A stretch of 64,000 nt of DNA from Gammaproteobacteria bacterium (GTDB lineage: Bacteria > Pseudomonadota > Gammaproteobacteria > Steroidobacterales > GCA-2729495). The translations under genes and the position numbers were made by a program. The stretch is from assembly GCA_030746435.1 (NCBI GenBank), contig JASLMV010000002.1, positions 1 through 64,000 on the forward strand, written 5' to 3'. The notes beneath the pieces were generated by a model. That model was not told the origin of the DNA. It made no database searches and worked only from the letters and a program-made list of their open reading frames with translations. How positions within the stretch are numbered: the first letter of the stretch is position 1; each line of letters begins with the position of its first letter. Below are positions 25,327 through 34,127 of the stretch, in pieces.

Positions 25327-27150
25327 TCAACGATCATGAAAGCGGCCATAGATTTTTTCCGCAAGTCCGGGGCTGATGCCGGGTACCTTTTTGAGGTCAC
25401 TCACCCCTGCCCGCCTGACGCCCTGCAGGCCACCGAAAAACCGCAACAGTTCGCGGCGCTTTTTAGGGCCTATGCCGGGGATGCCTTCCAGCGGCGACTG
25501 CTGCCTCGATTTGCCGCGGCGTTGCCGGTGCGCCGTAATCGCAAAGCGATGGGCCTCGTCGCGGATCTGCTGAATGACGTGCAGCGCAGGCGAGTCGCCC
25601 GCGAGCGACAAAGCGCGACTGGCGCCGTGTACGTGAATAATTTCTTTGCCGGGCCGGCGCTCAGGGCCCTTGGCAACGGCGGCCAGCACCGGCCCGTCGA
25701 ATTCCAGCTCATCGAGTTCCTTTGCCGCTGCACTTAACTGCCCCTTGCCCCCGTCCACCAGGATCAGGTCCGGCACCGGCGCTTCACCGTTCCTGACGCG
25801 CGTATAACGTCTGCGGATGGCCTGGGCGATCGCGCCGTAGTCGTCCCCTGCTTCGACGTCCTTGATATTGAAGCGCCGGTAGTCTGCCTTGACCGGGCCT
25901 TCGCCGCCGAACACCACACAGGATGCAACCGTCTGGTCGCCGCCGGTATGGCTGATATCGAAACACTCGATGCGTCCCGGGGTTGTGCCGAGCTGCAGGG
26001 CGTCGGCCAGTGCCTGTAGCTGTTTGTCTATCGTGGCCCTGCCCGCGAGTTTCATCAGCAGGGCTTCGCGCGCGTTCGCTTCGGCCATTTCGATCCAGCC
26101 CCGCCTGCTGCCGCGTACGTTGGCGCGGATGGATACCTTTGTATTGCCCCGCGCCAGCGTTTCTTCGAGTACCGCCGCATCGCCCGGTAAGGCATTAACA
26201 AGAATCTCCCGTGGCACCGGACCACTGAAATAGTGCTGGCTGATGAACGCGCGCATTACCTCGTCGGCACCGTGTTCGGCGTTGCTGTGCGGGAAGAAAC
26301 TGCGGCTGCCGAGTACGCGTCCGCCGCGGATCATCACGGCCACCACCGCCCATGAACCACCCTGCCCGAACACCGCCAGCGCATCTGTATCGATGTGTTT
26401 TTCGTCCGTGATGGACTGCCGGGACTGCAGGCTCTTGATCGCGGCAATCTGGTCGCGCAGCTGCGCGGCCTGCTCATATTGTTTGACTTCCGCAGCCCTG
26501 TCCATGCGTTGCGCGAGGTCTTTGACGACACTCTCGTCCTTGCCTTCCAGGAACAGGATTGCGTGTTTGACATCGCGTGCGTAGTCGTTGGCTTCGATCA
26601 GACCGACGCAGGGTGCCGTGCACCGCTTGATCTGGTTCTGCAGGCACGGGCGCGTGCGGTTGGCAAAAAAGGTTTCGTCGCAGGGTCGCACCCGGAACAA
26701 TTTCTGCACGTGCGTGAGTATCTGCCGGACCGCCGCCGCATTCGGGTACGGGCCGAGGAAACGGCCGCCCGTGTTCCGGGCTCCCCGGTGAAACTCGAAG
26801 GCCGGAAATTCCCTGTCGGTGCTCACGTGTATATAGGGATACCCTTTGCCGTCTCTCAGCAGCACGTTGAAATACGGCTGGTGCTCCTTGATCAGGTTCA
26901 GTTCGAGCAACAGCGCCTCTTTCTCGGAACCCGTGACGGTGATCTGCACGTCGTGCGTCTGGGCCATCAGCGCCATGGTTTTCGGGTGATGTGCCTTGCT
27001 ACCGAAATAGCTGGACACACGCTTCTTCAGGTCGCGGGCCTTGCCGACGTAGATGACGGCGCCCTCCGCGTCGAGCATCCGGTAGACACCGGGTTTGTGG
27101 GTCAGCGTCTGCAGGAAAGACTTCTGGTCGAAAGCGCTCTTGTCGTTCAT
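25327..27150 (-). CDS. uvrC: Excinuclease ABC subunit C
   Basis: A 607-residue nucleotide-excision-repair nuclease. The N-terminal GIY-YIG domain contains PGVYRMLDAEGAVIYVGKA; LEGKDESVVKDLAQRMDRAAE is the UvrB-binding UVR helix, preceded by the four cysteines of CDETFFANRTRPCLQNQIKRC. The RNase H-like half includes IECFDISHTGGDQTVASCVV and ILVDGGKGQL, and helix-hairpin-helix repeats (LEGIPGIGPKKRRELL, VPGISPGLAEKIY) end the protein. UvrC makes both incisions around lesions. I prefer ATG 27150 (MNDKSAFDQ); ATG 27168 would overlap the upstream gene by 17 bases. Confidence 0.95.
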   Translation of the reverse strand: MNDKSAFDQKSFLQTLTHKPGVYRMLDAEGAVIYVGKARDLKKRVSSYFGSKAHHPKTMALMAQTHDVQITVTGSEKEALLLELNLIKEHQPYFNVLLRDGKGYPYIHVSTDREFPAFEFHRGARNTGGRFLGPYPNAAAVRQILTHVQKLFRVRPCDETFFANRTRPCLQNQIKRCTAPCVGLIEANDYARDVKHAILFLEGKDESVVKDLAQRMDRAAEVKQYEQAAQLRDQIAAIKSLQSRQSITDEKHIDTDALAVFGQGGSWAVVAVMIRGGRVLGSRSFFPHSNAEHGADEVMRAFISQHYFSGPVPREILVNALPGDAAVLEETLARGNTKVSIRANVRGSRRGWIEMAEANAREALLMKLAGRATIDKQLQALADALQLGTTPGRIECFDISHTGGDQTVASCVVFGGEGPVKADYRRFNIKDVEAGDDYGAIAQAIRRRYTRVRNGEAPVPDLILVDGGKGQLSAAAKELDELEFDGPVLAAVAKGPERRPGKEIIHVHGASRALSLAGDSPALHVIQQIRDEAHRFAITAHRQRRGKSRQQSPLEGIPGIGPKKRRELLRFFGGLQGVRRAGVSDLKKVPGISPGLAEKIYGRFHDR

Positions 27151-27151
27151 G

Positions 27152-27793
27152 TCAGGCAGCGGCCGCATCCAGGTGTTGTCTGGCCGTTGCGAATACGCTG
27201 TCGAACATGGCCGGTGTCAGGCGCCGGGTCTGCGTGTTGTAGCGACTGCAATGGTAGGAACTGAGCAAACGCAAACCGCCGGGCAGGCTGAATTCGCTGC
27301 CGTGGCCGAATGCGTAATCGGCCTGTCGTAACCCGAAAGCCTTCAGTACGGCCCGGTGGGCGACGCCACCCAGCGCGAGCACGATACCGCCAGCCGGCAG
27401 GCTTGCAAGTTCATCGGCCAGGTAGTCGTTGCAGGCCTTTACTTCGGCACCGGTCGGCTTGTTTTGCGGCGGCAGGCAACGCACCGCATTGGTAATCCGG
27501 CAATCGATTAGTTCCAGTCCGTCGTCCGGCGCTACGGCCTCGGGCTGGTTGGCGAAGCCGTTCGCGTGCAGGGTCGTATACAAAAGAATCCCGGCATGGT
27601 CACCCGTAAACGGTCTGCCGGTCGCATTAGCTCCGTGCATACCCGGCGCGAGCCCAACCACGAGCAACCGTGCCCGCGGGTCGCCGAAGGACGGCACCGG
27701 CCGCGCATGGTAGTCCGGATGCTTTTGCCGCACTTCGGTGAGGAACCCGGCCAGCCGCTCACAGCGGGTGCAGTTGAGATCGAATGCGCTCAT
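27152..27793 (-). CDS. Uracil-DNA glycosylase, family 5 (UDGb type)
   Basis: A 213-residue base-excision-repair enzyme. Motif A reads VVGLAPGMHGANATGRPFTGDHAG, where family 5 lacks the acidic catalytic residue of other groups; motif B is SSYHCSRYNTQTRRLT, with the His and the family-typical ending. N-terminal cysteines (LNCTRCERL) and LPPQNKPTGAEVKAC supply ligands for the expected 4Fe-4S cluster. It removes uracil, and often hypoxanthine, from DNA. It lies 1 base before uvrC, giving a two-gene DNA-repair unit upstream of pgsA. Confidence 0.88.
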   Translation of the reverse strand: MSAFDLNCTRCERLAGFLTEVRQKHPDYHARPVPSFGDPRARLLVVGLAPGMHGANATGRPFTGDHAGILLYTTLHANGFANQPEAVAPDDGLELIDCRITNAVRCLPPQNKPTGAEVKACNDYLADELASLPAGGIVLALGGVAHRAVLKAFGLRQADYAFGHGSEFSLPGGLRLLSSYHCSRYNTQTRRLTPAMFDSVFATARQHLDAAAA

Positions 27794-27824
27794 GGTGACG
27801 TTAGCTTAACCGCTATATGGCTCA

Positions 27825-27893
27825 TGTAGGAGCGGCTTTAGCCGCCGGGAACGAGCGCAGGGGTAGTTGTGGGCGCGGCTTTAGCCGCGAACC
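27825..27893. repeat. REP-type palindromic repeats, cluster 1
   Basis: Two copies of a core GCGGCTTTAGCCGC (27832-27845 and about 27875-27888), preceded by TGTAGGA or TTGTGGGC and followed by CGGG or GAACCC. The same element recurs near 33123-33346 and 44589-44779. It resembles the GTAG-type REPs of Pseudomonas and Stenotrophomonas. A partial inverted copy lies at 28087-28104. Confidence 0.8.
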
Positions 27894-28090
27894 CGCCGAA
27901 CTAAAACGTATTGCTGAATCCCGGGTACTCGATTCGAGCGGCATGTCGGAAAGTTCTTTCGCAAATGGCGGTATTCGAAAGGTATGTGGGTTCGCGGCTA
28001 TCTCCGAATCCTACGGATTCTCCGAAATAAATTCCGACGTTTAGCCTTCCAGGCGTTTTTCTGCCGCCTGAAAGCCTGTCGTCATTTAAA

Positions 28091-28203
28091 GCCGCTCCCA
28101 CAGCCAGTCCTTAGCAACGGCAGCCGCTCCCACAGCCAGTCCTTAGCAACGGCAGCCGCTCCCACAGCCAGTCCTTAGCAACGGCAACCGCTCCCACAGC
28201 CGG
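28091..28203 (+). repeat. 32 bp tandem repeat derived from a REP element
   Basis: Three identical 32-base units (28091-28122, 28123-28154, 28155-28186) plus a partial fourth (to 28203) with one G-to-A change. Each unit begins GCCGCTCCCACAGCCAG, which is the inverted REP arm, and ends TTAGCAACGGCA. The array seems to have grown by duplication of a single REP end and its flank. Confidence 0.85.
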
Positions 28204-28428
28204 AACCTGGCAATTGCGGCCGCCACGTCGTCTACTCTTTCTTACCTCCGGCAGTGCGGCACTTAGCGATTTGCGCGAGCGTTCGGAGAACGCGGTGCTA
28301 CGCGACCTGCAAGCGTCGTCGTGAGCGCCGGGAGGCAGGATGCCGCAGGCGCGAACGTCGATTCGAGGAGCACAGGGAGGTGCGATGAGATTAAGCGTTA
28401 TGGTCGCGTAGTGCCGAGGGCCTAATCG

Positions 28429-29790
28429 CTAGCGCCGCAGGCCTGCCAACAACATTGCCATTTCCATCGCCTGCTCATAGTTAAGGCGCGGATCGACCTG
28501 CGTGTGGTAGGCGCGTTCCAGATCGGCGTCTTGCAGGCCGCGTGCACCGCCGGTGCATTCGGTAACGTTCTCGCCCGTCAGTTCGAAGTGCACGCCGCCC
28601 ATCCAGGTGCCCATTTTCTGGTGGATGCGGAACGATGCCTCGAGTTCCGCAAGAATGTTCTCGAAGCGCCGGGTTTTAAGGCCCGTCGATGAGGTTTCCG
28701 TGTTGCCGTGCATGGGGTCGCACATCCACAGCACGCGGGCGTCCGTGCCGGCGACCGTTTCGATCAGTCTGGGCAGACCGTCCTCGACCGCATCTGCGCC
28801 GAAACGGTGGATCAGCGTCAGACGCCCGGGCACGTTGCCGGGGTTGAGTTTCTCGATTAGCGCCAGCAGCCAGTCGGCCGTCATCCCCGGACCCAGCTTG
28901 ATGCCCATCGGGTTGACGATGCCGCGGAAGTACTCGACATGGGCGTCGTCGACGGCGGCCGTGCGCATCCCGATCCACGGGAAGTGGGTGCACAGGTTGT
29001 ACCATTTGTCCCGGTGTTCCAGAAACCGTGTCTGCGCCTGTTCGTAAGGTAACTGCAGCCCCTCATGCGAGGTGTAGAACTCCACCCGGCGGGTCGCGTG
29101 GACCTGGTTGCCCGAAATCGACTCGAAGAAATCCAGCGACTTCGAAATGGCACCGGTGATTTCGTGGTATTCGTCGGCCAGCGGCGAATGTTGTACCCAG
29201 TCGAGGTCCCAGTTCTCGGGGTGGTGCAGGTCGGCAAAACCGCCGTCAATCAGCGAGCGGATGAAATTCAGCGTCAGCGCGGCGCGTTCGTAACCCCGCA
29301 GCATCAGGTCCGGATCAGGTACACGGTCTTCCGAGGTGAAGTTGCCTCGGTTGACGAGGTCTCCCCGGAAGCTCGGCAAGGACTCCCCGTTGCGCGTTTC
29401 CATATCCGCCGAACGGGGTTTGGCGTACTGCCCGCCCATGCGACCGATGCGTATGATCGGTTTCTGCAGGCCGTACAGCAGCACGAGGCTCATCTGCAGC
29501 AGGATCTTGAGTTTCTGGGCGATGATCTCGGAACGGCAGTCTGCGAAGGTTTCAGCACAGTCGCCGCCCTGGAGCACGAACGCATTGCCGGCCTGGGCGG
29601 CAGCGATATGGTCGCGCAGGGCTTCCACTTCCCAACTGGTTACCAGCGGCGGCAGTTCACCGAGGCGCGTGACGACCTCCTCGACCCGCGTGGGGTCGGG
29701 GTACACTGGTTGCTGGCTGGCATTGCAGGCCTGCCAACTGTCCGGGCGCCAGCTGTGTTTGTCCTTAGTCATGGTTGCGGAATATGCCAT
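28429..29790 (-). CDS. 3-deoxy-7-phosphoheptulonate synthase, class II
   Basis: A 453-residue enzyme that joins phosphoenolpyruvate and erythrose 4-phosphate, the first shikimate-pathway step. It is the plant-type class II form: FVLQGGDCAETFADC holds the metal-binding Cys, RIGRMGGQYAKPRS follows, and WMCDPMHGNTE and FELTGENVTECTGG carry the other metal and substrate ligands. Class II enzymes differ from the E. coli AroF/G/H type and often serve specialised aromatic pathways, though many bacteria use them for housekeeping. An in-frame ATG at 29772 is an alternative start; neither has a clear ribosome site. Confidence 0.92.
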   Translation of the reverse strand: MAYSATMTKDKHSWRPDSWQACNASQQPVYPDPTRVEEVVTRLGELPPLVTSWEVEALRDHIAAAQAGNAFVLQGGDCAETFADCRSEIIAQKLKILLQMSLVLLYGLQKPIIRIGRMGGQYAKPRSADMETRNGESLPSFRGDLVNRGNFTSEDRVPDPDLMLRGYERAALTLNFIRSLIDGGFADLHHPENWDLDWVQHSPLADEYHEITGAISKSLDFFESISGNQVHATRRVEFYTSHEGLQLPYEQAQTRFLEHRDKWYNLCTHFPWIGMRTAAVDDAHVEYFRGIVNPMGIKLGPGMTADWLLALIEKLNPGNVPGRLTLIHRFGADAVEDGLPRLIETVAGTDARVLWMCDPMHGNTETSSTGLKTRRFENILAELEASFRIHQKMGTWMGGVHFELTGENVTECTGGARGLQDADLERAYHTQVDPRLNYEQAMEMAMLLAGLRR

Positions 29791-29823
29791 AAGTAGCTGG
29801 CATATTTAAGGAAATAGATCGCT

Positions 29824-30750
29824 TTAGCAGCAGGGCTGGTTTTCGGCGGCGGCTTCGGCGCTTACGCTGTCGTAAACGATCTTCACCCAGCGTTCCGGCG
29901 GCATGAAATCCCAGGCCCATTTCTCATCGAAATTGTAGCTGGGTCGCAGTTTCAGCACCTCCTCGACCGTTTTGCCCTCCTCGACCAGTGCTTTAACCCG
30001 GCTGTGTACGGTGGCCAGCATCAGCCTGAATTCTTTCAGGCCCTCGATATCGCTGACCGGGCCGTGACCGGGGATCAGTTCCATATCGGCGTTCAGCATA
30101 GGCAGCATGGCGTCGATCGCAGCGATCATGCCCTGCACCGAGCCGCCCGCGCTGATATCGACGACCGGGTACATGCCGTTGAAAAACAGGTCGCCGAGGT
30201 GGGCAATATTGGCTTCCACGAATATCAGAATTGCGTCGCCGTCGGTGTGCGCCGGCGGCAGGTGCATGGCTTTAATCGTGTGGCCGTTCAGGTGCAGGGT
30301 CAGCGTGTTGTCGAAGGTCACCACCGGCAGCGCCGCGTCGGGCGATGCAGGTGTCTCATTATTAAAGAGTGCCGATGACTGCTTTGTGCTCATGCGCATA
30401 CGCACATTGTCGTGCGCGATGATCTGCGCGCCCTTCTCGCCGAAGTGCTTATTGCCGCCCGTGTGGTCGAAATGCCAGTGGGTGTTGAATACCATTTTTA
30501 CGGGATCGTTGCTGATCGTGGCAATTGCAGCTTCGATTTTCTCGGCCAGCGGCGGCATATCGTCATCGATAATAAAAGTGCCGTCTTTACCGCTGATCAC
30601 GCCAATATTGCCGCCCATGCCCATCAGTACATGGATGTTGTCGGTCACGGGAATGACCTTGACGGCAACGTCGTCAGCCGACTGTGCGTGTGCGACGGTG
30701 CCGCAAACAAGCAGCGCCAGCAGCGCGCAGGAGTATTTAAAGCATTGCAT
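29824..30750 (-). CDS. Exported MBL-fold metallohydrolase
   Basis: A 308-residue protein with a signal peptide (ending TVAHAQS). The metallo-beta-lactamase core carries FNTHWHFDHTGGN (HxHxDH metal motif), LPPAHTDGDA (His), HLGDLFFNG (Asp) and LIPGHGPVSD (His), so both zinc sites look complete. Periplasmic relatives hydrolyse thioesters, lactones or related small molecules; a beta-lactamase role is not shown. It stands alone on the minus strand, divergent from nfeD. Confidence 0.8.
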   Translation of the reverse strand: MQCFKYSCALLALLVCGTVAHAQSADDVAVKVIPVTDNIHVLMGMGGNIGVISGKDGTFIIDDDMPPLAEKIEAAIATISNDPVKMVFNTHWHFDHTGGNKHFGEKGAQIIAHDNVRMRMSTKQSSALFNNETPASPDAALPVVTFDNTLTLHLNGHTIKAMHLPPAHTDGDAILIFVEANIAHLGDLFFNGMYPVVDISAGGSVQGMIAAIDAMLPMLNADMELIPGHGPVSDIEGLKEFRLMLATVHSRVKALVEEGKTVEEVLKLRPSYNFDEKWAWDFMPPERWVKIVYDSVSAEAAAENQPCC

Positions 30751-30871
30751 TGGATAAGCCCGTTGTTATTCGTGGTCAGACGCTGCATACCTTAGCATGC
30801 CGCCCCAGCAGTGGTTCGCACGGCGCCATGCCGCCCTGCTATTATGAATATCCACGCCCGAGAGCTTGTTG

Positions 30872-32257
30872 ATGCGGATGGTTAATGCGGTGTTGAAGCA
30901 ACTTGTAATGCTCGCCACGTTCATGCTGGCGTGCACTGCACAAGCGGCCGCGGGCGACGCGCTGGTCATCCGGATCGACTCGGGTATTGGCCCCGCGTCG
31001 GCCGGTTTCGTACTCGAAGGCATCAGCAAGGCCGAGGATGAAGGCTACGAGTTGCTGATAATCGAGATGGATACGCCCGGCGGCCTCGATTCGGCCATGC
31101 GCGACATCATCAAGGCGATACTGGCATCCGAAGTACCGGTCGTGAGTTTTGTGTCGCCCGGCGGTTCCCGTGCCGCAAGTGCCGGTACCTACATCCTGTA
31201 TGCCAGCCATGTCGCGGCCATGACGCCGGCGAGCAACCTGGGTGCGGCGACACCCGTGCAAATCGGTGGAGGCTCGCCGCAGCCGCCTTCATTCCCTGAG
31301 CCCGAAACTGATGAAGAGGACGAAACCGAGGACGAAGGCGATGAAGCCGCTGATGCAGAGGACATGCCCGAAGACGCGATGAAGGCAAAGATGGTCAACG
31401 ACGCCGTTGCGTATATCAAAGGTCTTGCGGAACTGCGGGGCCGTAACGAGGAATGGGCTGAGCGCGCCGTGCGGGAAGCCGTGAGCCTCACGTCCAGCGA
31501 GGCACTCGAGCAGAACGTGATCGATATCGTGGCCGAAGACATAGACGACCTGCTGGCCCAGCTCGACGGTTTCGAGCTCGAAGTCGACGGCGAAACCGTG
31601 ACGCTGGCAACCGCGGACCTCGATGTCGAGTACCTCGAACCCGACTGGCGTACCCGGCTGCTGACGATCATTACCGACCCAAGCGTTGCTTACCTGCTGA
31701 TGCTGGCGGGCATCTATGGCCTGCTGCTCGAAGGCTACAACCCCGGCGCGATGGTGCCCGGGATCGTCGGCGCTATCTGCCTGCTCCTCGCACTGTTTGC
31801 GTTCCAGGTATTGCCCGTCAATTATGCGGGGCTGGCGCTGATATTGCTCGGGGTGATGCTGATGATTGCCGAAGGCTTTGCCCCGAGTTTCGGTGTACTC
31901 GGCCTGGGCGGGCTTGCGGCCTTCGTGTTCGGTTCGATTATCCTGATGGATGCCGATGTGCCCGGCTTCGGGATTTCGCAGGGGCTGATTGGCGGTATCG
32001 CGACAGCGGCCGGCTTGCTCATGCTCGGCATGGTTTACATGCTGATGCGGTCGCGCCATCGCCCGGTCGTTTCCGGTGCCGAAGGTATGATCGGGCACAC
32101 GGCCGAGGCACTGGAGGATTTCGATTCGGACGGCGCAGTATTTCTGGACGGTGAGCGCTGGCATGCCGTTTCAACCGTGCCGGTCAAAAAAGGTCAGAAA
32201 GTACAGGTAATAGCAGTCAGGGGGTTGATAGCTGACGTTAAGCCCATAAATCACTAG
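30872..32257 (+). CDS. NfeD-like membrane serine protease (ClpP-class)
   Basis: A 461-residue membrane protein. After a signal/anchor segment come the ClpP-like strands, with MDTPGGLDSAMRDIIKAI, then SRAASAGTYIL with nucleophile Ser104, and the catalytic Lys in KMVNDAVAYIKGLAELRGRN near residue 173. Five transmembrane helices and a C-terminal OB-fold NfeD domain (GMIGHTAEAL to VIAVRGLIADV) follow. It cleaves the C-terminus of its stomatin-like partner. Start: ATG 30872 with GAGAG upstream; TTG codons at 30866 and 30869 are less likely. An acidic insert of about 26 residues (143-168) lies between the catalytic residues. Confidence 0.85.
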   Translation: MRMVNAVLKQLVMLATFMLACTAQAAAGDALVIRIDSGIGPASAGFVLEGISKAEDEGYELLIIEMDTPGGLDSAMRDIIKAILASEVPVVSFVSPGGSRAASAGTYILYASHVAAMTPASNLGAATPVQIGGGSPQPPSFPEPETDEEDETEDEGDEAADAEDMPEDAMKAKMVNDAVAYIKGLAELRGRNEEWAERAVREAVSLTSSEALEQNVIDIVAEDIDDLLAQLDGFELEVDGETVTLATADLDVEYLEPDWRTRLLTIITDPSVAYLLMLAGIYGLLLEGYNPGAMVPGIVGAICLLLALFAFQVLPVNYAGLALILLGVMLMIAEGFAPSFGVLGLGGLAAFVFGSIILMDADVPGFGISQGLIGGIATAAGLLMLGMVYMLMRSRHRPVVSGAEGMIGHTAEALEDFDSDGAVFLDGERWHAVSTVPVKKGQKVQVIAVRGLIADVKPINH

Positions 32258-32287
32258 TACGAACAGCGAAGACTTGAGGCAGGTTCG

Positions 32288-33061
32288 ATGACATTTACAT
32301 TCACAATAATTGCGTTAATTGCGGCGCTCATATTCAGCTCGATCAAGATCCTTAAAGAGTATGAACGCGGTGTGGTTTTCTTACTCGGCCGGTTCCAGCG
32401 CGTCAAAGGACCAGGAATCATCATCATCATCCCGGTCATCCAGCAGATGGTGCGTGTCGATCTGCGGGTCATCACAATGGATGTGCCGACCCAGGATGTC
32501 ATTTCCCGCGACAATGTTTCGGTCAAGGTCAATGCCGTTGTGTATTTTCGCATCGTGGATCCTGAACGGGCCATCATCCAGGTCGCGAACGTGTTCGAGG
32601 CTACGAGCCAGCTCGCACAAACCACCCTGCGCTCGGTACTCGGCCAGCACGAACTCGACGAAATGCTTTCTGAACGCGACAAGCTGAACGCCGATATCCA
32701 GGAAATCCTCGACCGGCAGACCGATGCGTGGGGTATTAAAGTTTCAGCGGTCGAAATCAAACACGTGGATATCGACGAAAGCATGATCCGGGCGATCGCC
32801 GCGCAGGCCGAAGCGGAGCGTTCCCGGCGTGCCAAGATCATTCATGCAGAAGGCGAAATGCAGGCTGCGGAAAAGCTGGCCGCCGCCGCCGCCACCCTGG
32901 CATCACAGGGCCAGGCGCTGCAGTTAAGGTATCTGCAAACCTTGACGGAAATATCCAACGAAACCAGCAATACGATCATATTCCCGCTGCCGATGGATCT
33001 GATCGAACCGATCATGAGTGCCGCCAAGAAGCTGGGTGACAACGGGCCGCCGACAGCTTAG
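32288..33061 (+). CDS. Slipin/stomatin-like SPFH protein, partner of NfeD
   Basis: A 257-residue membrane protein with an N-terminal hydrophobic helix and an SPFH (band 7) domain: [41 protein letters not shown], then a coiled-coil region [23 protein letters not shown]. It ends with a hydrophobic IIFPLPMDL, the sort of segment cleaved by NfeD in archaeal pairs. It likely forms oligomeric membrane microdomains. It begins 30 bases after nfeD on the same strand, the classic NfeD-slipin operon. Confidence 0.88.
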   Translation: MTFTFTIIALIAALIFSSIKILKEYERGVVFLLGRFQRVKGPGIIIIIPVIQQMVRVDLRVITMDVPTQDVISRDNVSVKVNAVVYFRIVDPERAIIQVANVFEATSQLAQTTLRSVLGQHELDEMLSERDKLNADIQEILDRQTDAWGIKVSAVEIKHVDIDESMIRAIAAQAEAERSRRAKIIHAEGEMQAAEKLAAAAATLASQGQALQLRYLQTLTEISNETSNTIIFPLPMDLIEPIMSAAKKLGDNGPPTA

Positions 33062-33122
33062 CGCCCCGCTGAGTAGTTGTACTGATAAGTTATAGACACG
33101 GCTGACACAATTATTTAAGCGC

Positions 33123-33346
33123 TGTAGGGACGGCTTTAGCCGCGAAGCATTAAACGCCAGGGACAAATTGGCCTGTAGGAGCGGCTTTAGCCGCGAACCC
33201 ACTGATCGTACAACGTTGCGCTGAATTCAGGTAAACAGGATTCGGGCGTCACCCCGGAAAGATTTTCCGTCACCGGCAACCTTAGATGGGCTTAAGGGTT
33301 CGCGGCTAAAGCCGCTCCCACAGTGATGTTTCCAGCCGCTCCTACA
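33123..33346. repeat. REP-type palindromic repeats, cluster 2
   Basis: Four copies of the same element as cluster 1: forward at 33123-33146 and 33174-33200, inverted at 33296-33322, and a half copy at 33334-33346. Each has the core GCGGCTTTAGCCGC or its complement (the half copy keeps only one arm). The last copy overlaps the end of mazG, supplying part of its final ATG and TAG codons. Confidence 0.82.
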
Positions 33347-34118
33347 TTTTGATTTCCTGCCAGCGCTCCTCAAGCTCATCTGCCGAAACATCCGACCAGT
33401 CGAGCTTGTCGCGGGCCAGTGACGCTTCCAGCCGTGTAAATCGTTCCGAGAACTTGCGGTTTGCCTGCCTGAGTGCCTGTTCCGGGTTCACCTCCAGGTG
33501 CCGCGCCAGGCTGGTCATCGCGAGTAACAGGTCACCGAACTCTTCTGCTATGTGCTTCTTGTCGCGGTCCTGCCGGGCGCGTTCCAGTTCCGCGAGTTCC
33601 TCGTGCAGTTTGCCGATCACGGCGTCGGCACCGGTCCAGTCGAAGCCGACCCGGGCGGCTCTTTTGCCGGTCTTGGCCGCGAGTGTGAGTGCAGGCAACG
33701 ATGTCGTGAGTCCGTCCAGCACACCCTCGCCCTCCTTGCCCGCCGCCAGCCGTTCGGCCGTTTTGTGTGCTTCCCATGCCTGGTGTTGATCGTCGGCGGT
33801 CCCGGCCTGTTTGCCGGCAAACACGTGCGGGTGTCGGCGCACCAGTTTCTCGCTGATACCCCGCGCCACGTCGGCAAAATCGAACAGGCGCTGCTCACGG
33901 GCCATCTGGGCGTGGAACACCACCTGCAACAGCAGGTCCCCGAGTTCCTCGCGCAGGTCGTTCATCTCGCCCCGCTCGATGGCATCAGCGACCTCGTAAG
34001 CCTCTTCGACCGTGTACGGCGCGATGCTGGCGAAATCCTGGTCTATATCCCAGGGGCAGCCCTTATCGGGATCGCGCAGCTGTGCCATTACTTCAAGTAA
34101 TTTATTAATATCATTCAT
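33342..34118 (-). CDS. mazG: Nucleoside triphosphate pyrophosphohydrolase MazG
   Basis: A 258-residue house-cleaning enzyme that hydrolyses (d)NTPs to monophosphates plus pyrophosphate. The N-terminal domain carries the metal motif EEAYEVADAIERGEMNDLREELGD with its EExxE and ExxD acidic residues, and the second domain repeats it (ELERARQDRDKKHIAEEFGDLL). The length matches E. coli MazG (263). The ATG gives MNDINKLLEVMAQLRDP, typical of the family. The stop lies within a REP half-copy. It begins 10 bases after the Nudix gene on the same strand. Confidence 0.92.
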   Translation of the reverse strand: MNDINKLLEVMAQLRDPDKGCPWDIDQDFASIAPYTVEEAYEVADAIERGEMNDLREELGDLLLQVVFHAQMAREQRLFDFADVARGISEKLVRRHPHVFAGKQAGTADDQHQAWEAHKTAERLAAGKEGEGVLDGLTTSLPALTLAAKTGKRAARVGFDWTGADAVIGKLHEELAELERARQDRDKKHIAEEFGDLLLAMTSLARHLEVNPEQALRQANRKFSERFTRLEASLARDKLDWSDVSADELEERWQEIKM

Positions 34119-34127
34119 TAGTCTTTG

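Larger units (their letters stand above)
27794..28428. other. 635-base intergenic region rich in repeats
   Basis: This gap holds REP-type palindromes (27825-27893), a small hairpin GAATCC-TAC-GGATTC near 28006-28020, a 32 bp tandem array (28091-28203), and about 220 further bases in which I see no gene. It separates two minus-strand genes (UDGb and the DAHP synthase). Confidence 0.7.

Noticed and set aside
27825-28203. CRISPR array
   Set aside because: The tandem units abut each other without unique spacers, and no cas gene is present. They are REP-derived repeats.
29824-30750. Metallo-beta-lactamase (antibiotic resistance)
   Set aside because: The metal sites are complete but this is true of the whole MBL superfamily, and nothing specific to known B3 lactamases could be confirmed by eye.
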